Origin: Alnus glutinosa
Lineage: Eukaryota; Streptophyta; Magnoliopsida; Fagales; Betulaceae
Assembly: GCF_958979055.1 (NCBI RefSeq)
Contig: NC_084886.1
Location: 8,951,154-9,015,153 of the forward strand
Reading direction: 5' to 3'
Length of the DNA stretch: 64,000 nucleotides
This document shows, in pieces, positions 31,001 to 42,688 of this stretch. The notes below the pieces were generated by a model, which did no database searches, had not been told where the DNA came from, and was given only the letters and a program-made list of their open reading frames with translations. Each line of letters starts with the position of its first letter. The first letter of the stretch is position 1. The translations under genes were made by a program, and so were the position numbers.

Positions 31001-33599
31001 ATTTTATGTTTATTGTATTTTTTTTTGTTTTTGATGATTTGTCCACTTATAATTGGTTGCTGTAAAATGAAAGTTTTACTGTCCATCTTTGTTGAAGGCA
31101 TTCACTTTAGGAATATGATTTATAACAATTTGGATTTCCTAGAATGCGACTAAACCCATGTGTGAAAAATATTAAGAATCAGATAGAATTTTAGAGAATA
31201 GGAAATTTTCATGTTTAGTTTATTCCTAAGGATCGTGTTAGGAATTATTTATGCTTCCTAAAATATTCTTACCTTTATCTCCTCAAGTTTAATAAACAAA
31301 CTATATGTTTATCAAACAAATTGTAAAAACTAAACAAAAAATAGATCCTCACTTTAATATGTAGATTTTACAAATGGTTACAATCAAACCCAAAAAATAG
31401 CATCAAAAATAATTATAACAAAATTATTACATAGTTTAACTTTTCTTATATAACCATAACTATATATCCCATATAAAAAAAAAAAAAAAAAAATGGAAGT
31501 ATTGAAAAGTTAAAAGTGATCACTATAGAATATTTCACTCCAAAAAAATAAAATAAAAATAGAAGCAACATTGGCCAAATTCATAGAAACAGAAAATCAT
31601 TTAATAGGACAACTATATATATATATATATATATATAAAGGACACAAAAAACCAAACCGCTAATCAACAAGAGTACTGAACAAAAACAAACAAGTAAAGA
31701 GGTTACCAGAGAGGAAGCTTGTGTTCCCATTCTTGATTGAAGTAATTATTACCCACTTATCGACAAAAACCCACATTTACCAAAGAAACTATACAGAGAA
31801 AATAGTGGGAACAAAAACAAAAAAGCTTACGGACAAAGGAAACTTACGAGTCCCCCTGAATAACTAAACGAACTCTCTTATAATAAAGGCTATTTTTACA
31901 CTTTTGCTAAGTTTGTTTCGGCATAAAATATTTTTTGTCGTTAAATATTTTTAATGAAATTACTTATTTATTTTTTTAAAAAGATTTTTCGGTATTTGGT
32001 TCGTACAAAAAAATTACCAACGACGAAAAATAACCGGTGATGAGATTCCAGTAATGGCGGCCGGAATTAGGCAGCATTGGCCATATTCCGTCACCGGCTA
32101 GCCAGATTCCATGCAGTTTTCCTGGAATCTAGCACAATACAGCTGGATTTTGCTGTACTGGCCAAATTTCAGCCAGATTTGTCGGAATCTGGGTCATCAG
32201 AATCTAGCTATGGTGGTGGCGGATTCTTACAAATGTGCGTGTAAGAATGAAAAGTTTAAATTCAGAAAACAATTTACAGTTTTAAATCATTTTCTAAAAG
32301 TTAAAGAAATTTTTTGGGTCAAACTTAAAATGATTTTCGTTGACTATTATTTTTCGGTTGCACCAAATACTAGAAAATATAAAAAATATTTTACGCCTAA
32401 ACAAACAAAACATTAAAATTAAGTTAGGTCATAGGGGCTATTTTCCACACTTAAATCATAGCGTAGCGTAACCAATTACACATATGATGTTAACAAAGTT
32501 AATTCTTGATTAACTAGTGGGAAAACTCATAATTTTCATACACAAATTTAGTAAATTAGGGAAAAATTTATAGGTTTTGGAAATTGTTGTAAAATTATGT
32601 TAAGAACATTTCAAATAGTATTTTGCTAAATTCTCACTAAATAATGGGCCTATATAGTTTTTAGGTCAAAGGGCTTTCTAATTAAGAAAAGAACAGTCAC
32701 ATAGCCCATTTGGCAATATTTTGTGACCAAGTCATAAATTAGTTAGGATAGGTCCAATTAGGCTTTTCTTAACAAGCCCAAAAGAATTAAGATTTTTCAA
32801 AAAATTAAAGAATGTTTATGGCATTTTTCACAAAGAAAAAAACATAAAAATGTTTTCTTTGAGAAAATCAATAATGAAAGTGGATAAAAATATAATATAA
32901 GAAGATTTTTACAAAAACTAGTATATGGAAGAAAATAAATAAAAATTATGGACCTAAGAAAAACAAGAGCCAGAAACTAATCTCTTCTTTTTTTAAGAAA
33001 ATAAAACAACATTTTTAGAAGGGGATCGAATGGTGTCGATCTGGAAAAGACTGATTGGTTGGTTCTAACTAGGTAATTAGAATGTGAGTATTAATTTATC
33101 TCAACATTTGGTTCATTGCATTCTTTTAATTCTCTTTACCCCGTCCAAGTTTAATTTTCATTGCATGCTTTTACGGTCTCTTTTACTGTCTATTTCATAT
33201 GAAAATTTATTTTTATTTTATATCACAAAAAGAAAAAAAAATATAATTTTTTTACAATTAACTCTATGTTGTATCAAAATGAACTCAAAGATTCATGAGG
33301 TATATATGCCCAAAAAACAATTTACTCCATACAATTATATTCTGTCCATTAGATTAGCAGATTTTAACAGTATGACATGTTATAGCCAGTAAAATTATGA
33401 CTTGTGTCTTATTTAAGTCAAAGTCACATTAATGAAATTTGTTAAATTAATAAACGGGATATGATTGTAGAGAGTAAATTATTTTTTTGACATATTTTAA
33501 GAACTTTTGAATTTATTTTAATATTTATAGTGAGCTATTTGTAAATCAAATAAACTATTTTAATTTTTATATTTTTCTCTTAAAAAAAAAAAGCTCAAA
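31001..33599. other. AT-rich spacer with one MITE, no gene seen
   Basis: Long AT-rich stretch with poly-A (about 31470-31492) and TA (31614-31637) runs. The only element I can delimit is the degenerate MITE at 31910-32410. ORFs (for example 33084-33392) have no domain or composition suggesting a gene. Confidence 0.5.
31910..32410. mobile_element. Degenerate relative of the nested MITE at 29663-30535
   Basis: The left end contains GTTTGTTTCGGCATAAAATA and the right end ATATTTTACGCCTAAACAAAC, inverted copies of the same ends. The shorter core keeps GCCGGAATTAGGC-like and GCCAGATT motifs. Extent is approximate. Confidence 0.6.
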
Positions 33600-33835
33600 A
33601 CAGGCCCAAAGTTTCCAAGCTGTGACCAGTCACAGAGTAATCATCGGAACGACGAGGGCTCACGTCGTCTACAAGACCACGATCACTACTCACTGCTCAC
33701 TGTTAGAAGAACGGTCTCGGAAAAGCAGTTTACCACCGTCGTTGGCATTCCTTCTAATACATAACTTTTCCTCCCATCGGAATATACCAGGGATTTGTCA
33801 AAGATACTTGAAGGGAATTGGCTTTACCTCAGGTG
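33600..33835 (+). promoter_or_regulatory. Possible 5' leader exon of AP5B1
   Basis: A more GC-balanced stretch upstream of AP5B1 ends in CCTCAG^GTGAAT (33835/33836), a good donor site. A leader exon here with an intron up to an acceptor just before the ATG (for example CTCTAAAG near 34372) would be usual for plant housekeeping genes. The ORF at 33622-33858 has no known domain, and I treat it as non-coding. Confidence 0.35.
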
Positions 33836-33877
33836 AATTTTTCATTTTTCATTACTGATCTCTCCTAAAGAAAAATG

Positions 33878-33959
33878 AATGAACGGACAAGATTGCTTCA
33901 AGTGAACAAAATAAGCAATTTTTTTTTTCCCTTTAATCTTGTAATCTTGTCCGTTCATT
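33878..33959. repeat. Perfect 17-bp inverted repeat
   Basis: AATGAACGGACAAGATT (33878-33894) and its exact complement (33943-33959) enclose a 48-bp loop. It lies between the possible leader exon and the AP5B1 start, so it would be in the leader intron if that model is right. Downstream, CTTAATTAGAACAGAACCTC occurs twice (about 34032 and 34082). Confidence 0.85.
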
Positions 33960-34389
33960 TTTTACCAAGAGATTTTCAGTGAAAATTTCACTGAAGGTAA
34001 AACTTAGAATCTAGAATGAATGAATGAACTCCTTAATTAGAACAGAACCTCCTTAATTAATTTCTGAATACAGATAAGAGCTTAATTAGAACAGAACCTC
34101 CTTAATCTAGTATTAAATTAGATTTAATAACTAATCGAATTCAGAAATGCTATCAATTGGCTAACGGGGGGTTGTAATCATGGCCTGATCGGAGAAGTGT
34201 GAAGTATTTACTATAGAGAAGTAAATATTAGCATGAAAATAGATTCTCTACAGCCAATCGAGATAGTCAGATAGAAAGAACCAGAAAACTAGAAAGAAGG
34301 ATAAATTAATTAATTATTTTTTTTTTTTTGAAAAAAAATGAAGTTCAAAACCTAGCTTGGCCATCTCTAAAGCCCAAAACACAAGATCC

Positions 34390-37300
34390 ATGACGGAAAA
34401 GGTGGCACCACCGGCGAAGCCTCTCTCCCCGCAAGACTGGGAGAGCCTCATCGATGACTTCCAGTACGGTGGTCCTCGCCGGAACAAATGGAGCTCCCTC
34501 TACCCTGTCCCCTCCCTCCTCGAACTCGCCCTCTCCTCCATCCTCAAAAGGGACTTCCCTCTCAAGCTCCACCTCCTTCTTTTCCTCGAAGAATTCTGCG
34601 ACGCGCTATTCATCTCCCAGGAGCCCCAATTCCTGGACCGCCTCCTTGAGGCCCTCCGTCTCATCGTCCAATCCCCCCTCGACGGGACTCACATAACCTT
34701 CACTCTCAAAGACCAAATGCTCGTCTCCACCACCTCCATTTTCATCACCCTCGACGTGTTTCACAGATTTGGCATTCGCTACACCGAGACCTTGGTCGAA
34801 TTGTTGTTGATCATCGTCAACCGCCCCAACCACGGCGCCGACCGCCAGACACGCGCCGTTGCCTGCGAGTGCTTGAGAGAATTGGAGCGATTCCACCCCT
34901 GTTTGCTCTCCGATATCGCCGGACACCTGTGGAGCCTCTGCCAAAACGAGCGGACCCACGCGTCGCAGAGCTACATTCTATTGTTCACTTGGGTGATACA
35001 CAACATCGTGACTAACAAGTCCAGCGTTTCGATCCTCAACACCTCGCTTCCTTTGGTTCCCTTCAATGTGCCGCAATCGCTGCTCTTGGACGGTTCTTCG
35101 AACTCCGCGAACACGGGGTTGAACTACAAGGAGCTGAGGAGGGCGATGGCGTTCTTGCTGGAATCGCCGCAGGTTTTGACGCCGTGCGGGATGGCGGAGT
35201 TCATGGCGATGATGACGCCGGTGGCGGTGGCGTTGGATCTCCAGGCCTCCATGTTGAAGGTGCAGTTCTTCGGGATGCTCTGTTCCTATGATCCGATGCT
35301 GTGCCATGTAGTTTTGATGCTGTATTTGCAGTTCTCGGATGCCTTCGATGGGCAAGAGGGCGAGATTGCCGGCCGGCTCTTGTTGATTTCGAGACAAGTG
35401 CAGCACAATTTGGTCTTCCGGTTGCTCGCTCTTCATTGGTTGATGGGTTTCAATCAACTGATTTCCAGCAGAGAGGTTAACAAAAAGAAGGCTATGGTCG
35501 TCGAGATGGGGTTGAGCTTCTATCCCAGAGTGTTTGATCCGCTAGCATTGAAGGCTTTGAAGCTGGACTTGCTTGCTTTCTGCGCGGTATGTATGGAGAG
35601 CTTGACATCGGAGATTGCTTCGGACGCGGGGAAGTCTGGGGAGAAGCTGTTTGGAGATGGTATTGTGTCTGTGTCAGCTTTTCAGTGGTTGCCGCCGGCG
35701 AGCACGGAAACCGCGGTGGCGTTCCGCGCCTTCCGTAAGTTTTTGATAGGTGGGTCGTCTCATTCTGACGCCGATCCTTCCACCACTGGAATTCTCATGG
35801 AGTCCACCATCTTCAATACTTTACAGGTATTTTGCAGGTTTTCTTTCCATTTTCTTTTCTCACCTCGATATAACAATTGGTTACTATTTCATGGGAGTCA
35901 GAAAAAACATTAATACATATTTGAAAAAACAAAAGAATACTCTGTTTCTTTTTTTGATAAGTAAATATTTTTTGGGGTGAGAGACGCTCACAGACTGTTT
36001 CTTTCGATGCAAATATGTCATAAACTACAAATAGACTCTGTTGTTTCTTTTTCTTTCTTCATTTCTCATCATAACATGTGGACTCTTTGGTTTCAAATAT
36101 ATGCAACTCTTTCCGAACAAATATCTTCTACTTTTTAATGTAGTACCAAAACCTTCAAGTTTAATAAGGAGATACCTTTTGCTAAACAGATGAAGACACT
36201 ACGAAGAATGTCAAACAGATTTGATTAGAACGCATTTGGAGATAATTTGACGTTCTATGCAATCTTTTCCGCTTCTTGTATTTGACTAGCTGAAGTGGCT
36301 AAGGGTGATGACGAATAGGGACAAAATATTCGATGCCATATTATATGGTCAACCTAAGAATAGATTGAGAAAAAACAGGCAGTGGCTGGGAATAGGATTA
36401 ACTCACATATGTAAATCCAACCATATTTGTGGAAATCAATGATATTCTCTTGATCTTGTTATGATAAAAAAGGACGTGTGGCGTCCCACATCGCTTGGGA
36501 AATGTCAGAGCATGCACTCTCTAAATAGTATGCTGCCTTTTAGGGCAAAACCCAAGAACAAAACCGTGCAGACTTGGCCCAAAGTGGACAATATCATACC
36601 ACTTGGAGCGGGCTGTTATATATGGTATTAGAGCTGGAGCCCAGCCTGAGATGGGGGGAGCGTGCACAAGCCCATGAAGGTTGCCAACGGGGACGCGGGG
36701 CTTAAGAGGGGGTGATTGTGGCGTCTCACATCGCCTGGGTGTGGGAAAGGAGATGTGCTTATATAGAGTATGCTCTCTCTAAATGGTATGAGGCCTTTTG
36801 AGGTAAAAACCAAGAACAAAACCGTGCGCACTTGGCCCAAAGCGGACAATATTATACCACTTGGAGCGGGTTGTTACATGCTGCATAAGCAGGATTCACA
36901 TTATCAGCTCCAAATATATATATTTTTTTTGATAGGTAATCAAGCAAATAGTTATCAACTCCAAATATTTGAGGTTATACCATGTTAATGGAGTTGCACT
37001 TGTGGTATTTTCCAAATATGTCCTCATGTGCCTGTGGTGAGCTTAGGGTTTGGAGAATTGTGGATCTAGGATTTAGATTTTTTTTTTTAACAAAAAAGGT
37101 TTAGGGTTCAAAGATTGTGCACAGTTTTGAAATGATGGTTGGTAAGGCAAGAGCATTATTTCGATTACCAGAAAATTCTGGACAACGACTGAGTTTTAGA
37201 ATTTTGTGATTCCTTTGATTTGTTATATGGTGGTTATTTGGTCGGGAAAGTATGCGGGATAGGCAAGGAGAAAGGCTTAATTTATGGTTGCAAAAGGGTT

Positions 37301-40300
37301 TTGAGGACTATGAGAGGACTTTAGAGGAGATTAAGTCATTTTTCTTCAAAATTTTGTATCTTTGAACAACTGTTTATGTTTCTCCTTTAACAATTAGTTA
37401 TAGTGATTTTTTTATTCTTTTTGCTCCTTTTAGTTAGGTACTTCCTCTTGTATATTTTTTGTGTACTTAAGAGTGTCTTTACGCTTTTACTGATATTTGC
37501 TGTTTACTTATTAAAAGAAAAAAAAAATTGTTGTTGCAAAAGGGGGAAGACAAGAAAAGAAGTTGCAACTGTTCAGGGGCTGCGTGGCCAGTGGAGGAGA
37601 AGATAGATCGTTGCTTGATGCTCCTTTGGTGGTTGAGTTTGCGGGTGATGTCCAACCTTTCTCTCCTTTGGAGTGGTCTCTGTTATGTTCCACGGTGGGG
37701 TTTGGGTCCAAGGGGAAAGAGGATAAGACTGTGGCTTTCCTCTCTGCCCTTGATGAGGAGCATATTCGAGAGGATAAGCTTGTGGGTTGAGAGCTTTAGG
37801 GGCTTAGGGGTTTAGATTGTTTTGTGGGATGTTGTTTGGGGCGGGTCGGTGTTAAGGTGTTTGTTTCTCGTATACTTTGTGTGTACTAGGGGGGCCTTGC
37901 CCTGTTATTTATAAAATTTGCACTTATAAAAAAAGTCTTCGAATTGTTTGAGTACAATGAAGCATACTGATATAGATTAAGTAATGCTATAAGTCATCCC
38001 ATTATTCCTCCCCCCTCCCCCCCCTCTCCAATCTCTCCAAAACTTATGTGGCGTTGTCTCCCAACCAAAAAATCAATTGCCATGCACCAAATGCTATGGG
38101 GGACCACCCCACATAAACTTTGGGGGAATGAGGAATAATGGGGTGATGTATATCATTACTTGATATACTGATATAGGCTCATTAACTCAAACTTAACCTA
38201 CTACAGTTAGGTCTCCCAATTTGAGTACTAACAAATTCCTAGTAAAATTCAATAAAAGACTTCTAACACTATTAGATATTCTATAATGTTCTAAACCAAA
38301 CATGATTAAGAAATTAATTCCAAAAATGAAATTATGCGAAGGAATTTTTCGTAATTCAGATTTGTCTTGCACATAAAATTCCAATAGCTCACGAACTAAT
38401 GACCTCATTTAAAAAATCTTTTTCAACCCTAGCACATTTATAGTATAAGCTTCAGAAGCATATCTACGTTGCTTTAATCTGACTTGCGTGATGACCCCAC
38501 ACATCAGAAGTCTTAAGCTGCCGAAACTGAAAATCACTCTAAATATAGCAACTTGACTTGTATTGCTTGGTTGCAATGCTCTCCCCTGGTTTGAGGAAAC
38601 TCAACCTCATGGTTTTACATGTTGAAGTATAAAATCCTAGAATTGGAGCTTGTCAAAGTTCCCTTTATTTTTGGAAGCAACAAGGTTAATGCCAAAGAGT
38701 CTCATTTTTTTTCTTCCCACTCTTTAAATTCTATTGGAATGATGAAAAAATTTACTTATCAAATTTTTTTTTTTACTTATAAAAAAAATGAAATCAATGA
38801 CTGGAACAGTTTTGTATTTAAATCCTTTCTTGAATTGATTTATGGCAGCAAGATCAACCCTATTGTTTTCCTTGGTTCTTTACTTGTTGACATTTGGTGT
38901 TGCGCTCATCTTGTGCCTTCATGTTTACATCGCTTTTGCTACGCATTCTTTAGTTTCCTTTTAGCCTCAATATTTCTCGCAAATTTTCTTGCGCGTCTTT
39001 TGAATCCACCACTTCAACATCTTTATCATCTTCTTGTTCTTTTCTGTAGCTGAGAATTCAACTTCTAAAGTCAATTGGGGCATGTGGGCTGAAGTTTGAT
39101 CTTAGTTTCAAGATTATATGCCTTGATTAGTGGTGAAATTGTCAGCTCTATGGGTATCTAAAGTAGCATCTAAAGATGCCAACCATTTCCTCATAGAATT
39201 TGGCTTTTGCTTCTCAATCTAGAGCTCTTTGGGACTTTTGCTAATTCCTCTCTCTTTCAGTGAAAAATTACAATGTGCATCACAATGATTTGTCCTATCT
39301 TGAGGCTAGATAGAAGAACAAGATCCACAATAATGTTCTTCCAAGTAACTTCACCATATGCTCATGACCATAACGCATTCTCCATCCTTGAAGCCTTTGA
39401 TCTTTAAGACACATGAAGTTTCAGTTTGTAACATTCGAATTGAACAGTAGCATGGAGAGCTTCATCACCACACTTAGCTGTAAGTGGAGCAGTTCATTCA
39501 AGAGAACCGTGTCATCGACTATTTCAATTTCTACATCCTGGATTTGTTTCCAGTGAAATGAGCCATCAAAACTAGAATGGCAAAAAGATAGGATCCTTCG
39601 CTTTAATGCAAAACTGACATAGGTCAGATTTGGAAAACCTGTCTACGTATGCTTATGGGGGCTTAGGATCAGGAGAATTTGTGTATCTAGAATTTAGAAT
39701 TTTAAAAGAAAGGTTGTGGTACAAAGATTAACTAGGGTTGTATACTTTTTGTGTACTTAGAAGTGTCTTACGCTTTTAATGATATATGTCGATTAATAAT
39801 AAATAAAAAAGATTAAGTAGGTTTCCGAAATGATGGTCAATAAGGTAAGAGTCACTGTTTCATGAACGAAACAGGTAGCTAGAAGGTTGGACAGCGTCTA
39901 TTTTTGGCAATTTAGGGTTGGTTTTATAGGATACTTGCTGGCTATTTTGTAGGGAAAATCTGTGGGGTTTTAGGGTTTTGATAGGTCAAGAGAGGGGCTC
40001 AACTTGGGATTGTAAAAGAGGGAAGAAAAGATAAAAGTTTGTGACTGGTTAGGGGCTGTGAACTGTATCCATGAAGAGTATCAGCGTGAATAAGATGAAG
40101 ACGGCCCTAGGCATCTTTCCTTAACACTCAAATGTATATCACATGTTCAAGTCTCTGATTCTTTGAGTGCAATGAAGCATAAAGTACTTACCTAATTTAA
40201 AAATTGTTTTTAACTCTCTGACATTGATAATATAAGGTTCAAAAGCATATAGATCTTACGTCAATCGGACTTTCCATGATGACCCTACACATGAAAAGTT

Positions 40301-42688
40301 CTTAAGCTGCCAAAACTGAAATCACTGTAAAGACAGTAACTTGACTCTTATTCGATGGCTGCATCAACGGGTGATATGTCTCTCAGCTTCTTGAAGTTGC
40401 CCACAAGTATTCAATTTGCTAGCTGCACTTGTCAGTATGACAATATAATAGTGCCAATCTGCACTCTGTTTCATTCTACAAATATCAAGTAGCTTGGATT
40501 ACTTTTTTTTTTTTTTTTTTTTTGTAATATCATGTATAGCCAACACTCTAAGCATTTTTCAGTTTGTAATATCATGGAATCTTGTGTTTTGTTGTTTGTT
40601 CAGCCATTGGACCTCTATTCTTATGTTTCGACTTCTATTTTCCAGAAAATGCTAGTGGAGATGATCTTGGAGCATCAAAGATTGGTTCCAGAGATTGTTG
40701 CTTTTATTGACCGCTTGTTGGGCTGTCAAAAACACTGTTGGTTGGGAGAACGCTTGCTTCAGACATTGGATGAGAATTTGCTTCCAAAAGTCTTAATTGA
40801 TTATAAATTGATTTCTTGCTTCCCAATATTTGATAGAATCGCTGCAAATAATACAATACCTCCAAGTGGATTGTTAGAGCTGCTGACCAAATTCATGGTT
40901 TTCCTTGTTGAGAAACATGGCTCAGACACAGGACTAAAATCTTGGTCTCAGGGAAGTAAAGTTCTTGGTGTCTGTCGAACCATGCTGATGCACCACCATA
41001 GCTCTAGATTGTTCCTTAGACTATCTCGCCTCCTTGCATTTACTTGCCTTTATTTTCCTGATTTGGAGGTTCGTGACAATGCGAGGTATGAGATAGAAAA
41101 TCACTTCCTCCCATTCCCCAGTGAAAGAAAGATCTCCTTTACTTCTGTTTTACTTCTTCTATCGCATATGCAGTTTAACAAGCTTTTGTCAGCTATTTCT
41201 GTTGACTTATTCTAATTCTGATCAACCATGGCATTTTGCAGGATATATCTGCGGATGCTGATCTGTGTACCTGGAAAGAAGCTTAGAGATATGCTAAACA
41301 TTGGGGAGCAACTCCTTGGCATTTCTCCTCCTCATTCCAGCTCATTTTTTAATATCCAGTCTCCTCGAACTTCTTACGATCTCAAGAAATCTAGGAACAT
41401 CTCATCCTATGTTCACCTTGAGCGGATTATACCATTGCTTGTCAAACAATCTTGGTCCCTGTCCTTATCAACTTTGGGTGTCGGTAGTAATAAACCTGGT
41501 TACCTCGAGGACATCAGGGACAGTGAAGCCCCAGTTGAGGAAAGGGAGATTGATGGAAGTACTGATATTCAGATCCCAGAGACTGAAAGAACTGATCGAC
41601 CACAGGAGCCATTGCGTGTGATGGATTCAAAGATTTCAGAGATCTTAGGAACCTTAAGAACGTATTTTTCTTGCATACCTGATTATAGACATTTGCCAGG
41701 GATTAAGGTTAGAATATCCTGCACTTTGAGATTTGAATCCGAGCCTTTCAATCGAATATCTGGAGTTGACTCTACTTCTAGTGGTTTGGATAGAGTGGAT
41801 GCCCTTCCTGCTATGTATGCAACTGTGCTTAATTTTTCATCCTCTGCCCCATACGGATCTATTCCATCATGTCACATACCTTTTCTTCTTGGTGAACCCC
41901 CGAGAAATGATATTGTTCTTGTAGAAGACGGTTCTGGAGAAGAGGAAAGTTTTAGGGCACCTGTAACAATTGAATTAGAACCGCGGGAACCAACACCTGG
42001 TCTGGTTGATGTTTTCATTGAAACAAATTCAGAAAATGGTCAGATTATTCGTGCTCAGCTTCATAGTATCACAATAGGAATAGAAGACATGTTTCTCCAG
42101 GCTATTGCTCCATTTGACATCCCCAAAGAGGCAATACCTGGTTATTACTCAGACTTGTTCAGTGCTCTCTGGGAGGCATGTGGTACTTCCAACATTGGCT
42201 GGGAGACCTTTCCACTAAAAGGAGGCAAAGGGGTTGCAGCCATTAGTGGGACACAATCAGTGAAGCTACTTGAAGTCCCTGCAACCTATTTGATTCAGGC
42301 TACTGAAAGGCACCTGGCTCACTTTGTTGTGAGTGTGATTGGTGAACCACTCAATAACATTGTGAAGGATGGGGGAATGATTAGAGACGTGATCTGGAAG
42401 GATGTGGCTTCAGAATCTTCCCTTGAAGCTAGCACCTCCATAACTGGTCTTGATCAAGCCCCACTTCATCTTACATACTTTGCTGGTGAAGATGAGAGGG
42501 AAAATCTTGTTAGTACCAACAAAAGAAATATGGGTTGCTTTCTTATTTTGATATTTCTTCCACCAAGATTCCATCTTCTTTTCCAAATGGAAGTATGTGA
42601 TGTTTCAACTTTAGTTCGGATTCGAACCGACCATTGGCCATGCTTAGCTTATATTGATGATTATTTGGAAGCCTTATTTTTGACCTAG
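34390..42688 (+). CDS. AP5B1: AP5B1: AP-5 adaptor complex subunit beta-1 (plant form)
   Basis: Large subunit of adaptor complex AP-5, which acts on late endosomes without clathrin. Three coding exons: 34390-35826, 40646-41085 and 41242-42688, with GT-AG introns of 4.8 kb and 156 bp. The junctions restore NTLQ|KMLVEMI and DNA-R-IYLRM. The product is 1107 aa. The N-terminus MTEKVAPPAKPLSPQDWESL fits the family, and TTG at 34357 is not needed. The protein is Leu-rich and helical (adaptin-like repeats) over exons 1-2, followed by a linker and a C-terminal beta-rich ear-like part with GCFLILIFLPPRFHLLFQME near the end and DDYLEALFLT at the stop. Exon 1 is GC-rich compared with the rest, typical of plant first exons. 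I recognise the plant family (Arabidopsis At3g19870, recalled). Intron 1 is packed with TE debris. Confidence 0.9.
36477..36878 (+). mobile_element. Complete TRIM retrotransposon in AP5B1 intron 1
   Basis: Two LTRs, 36477-36620 and 36717-36878, both starting TGTGGCGTC(C/T)CACATCGC and ending GTT(A)TA/GTTACA. Between them lie a primer site TGGTATTAGAGC (36623-36634, tRNA-Met type), about 70 bp of internal DNA, and a purine tract AAGAGGGGGTGA just before the right LTR. There is no coding capacity. The LTRs differ by an indel and several bases, so it is not recent. I could not match a 5-bp target-site duplication. No 5S-like motif is seen, so it is not Cassandra. Confidence 0.85.
37299..37532 (+). 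mobile_element. 5'-truncated LINE tail with 12-bp target-site duplication
   Basis: A 234-bp insert ends in ATTAAAAGAAAAAAAAAATTG and is flanked by GTTGCAAAAGGG at 37287-37298 and 37533-37544. The second intronic copy (near 40004-40020) has the uninterrupted site. The 3' sequence (GTGTACTTAAGAGTGTCTTT..CGCTTTTA) is that of the LINE tail also found near 39740. Plus strand, same sense as AP5B1. Confidence 0.8.
37560..37935 (+). mobile_element. RT-less LINE derivative in AP5B1 intron 1
   Basis: A 75-aa frame (37563-37790: LLDAPLVVEF...PFSPLEWSLLCSTVGFG...) resembles the low-complexity linker of plant LINE ORF1. It is joined directly to a LINE 3' end (GTGTACTAGGGGGGCCTTGC, then CACTTATAAAAAAA at 37920-37934). 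ORF2 is absent. The left boundary is not sharp. Confidence 0.5.
37981..38159. mobile_element. Foldback MITE in AP5B1 intron 1
   Basis: The left end GTAATGCTATAAGTCATCCC and the right end, in reverse complement, GTAATGATATACATCACCCC form inverted repeats of about 30 bp, both running on into ATTATTCC. The 12-bp direct repeat ATACTGATATAG lies close to both sides (37964-37975, 38165-38176). Non-coding, about 180 bp. Confidence 0.65.

Larger units (their letters stand above)
37010..40400. repeat. Duplication within AP5B1 intron 1 (37010-38590 and 39630-40400)
   Basis: The two stretches share, in order, a GGAGAATT(G)TG(G)ATCTAG segment, GAAATGATGGT, GGTTGCAAAAGGG/GGATTGTAAAAGAGG, CAGGGGCTGCG/TAGGGGCTGTG, TTTGAGTACAATGAAGCAT, and a 150-bp region containing TTAAGCTGCC(G/A)AAACTGAAA. 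Copy 1 is longer because of the LINE and MITE insertions listed next. Neither copy carries exons. Confidence 0.75.

Noticed and set aside
33622..33858. 78-aa ORF upstream of AP5B1
   Set aside because: No domain, and its position with a donor site fits a leader exon better than a gene.
34357..34389. Extended AP5B1 start at TTG
   Set aside because: The ATG at 34390 gives the N-terminus expected for the family.
36477..36878. Cassandra-type TRIM
   Set aside because: Cassandra LTRs carry a 5S rRNA-like promoter; I see no such motif here.
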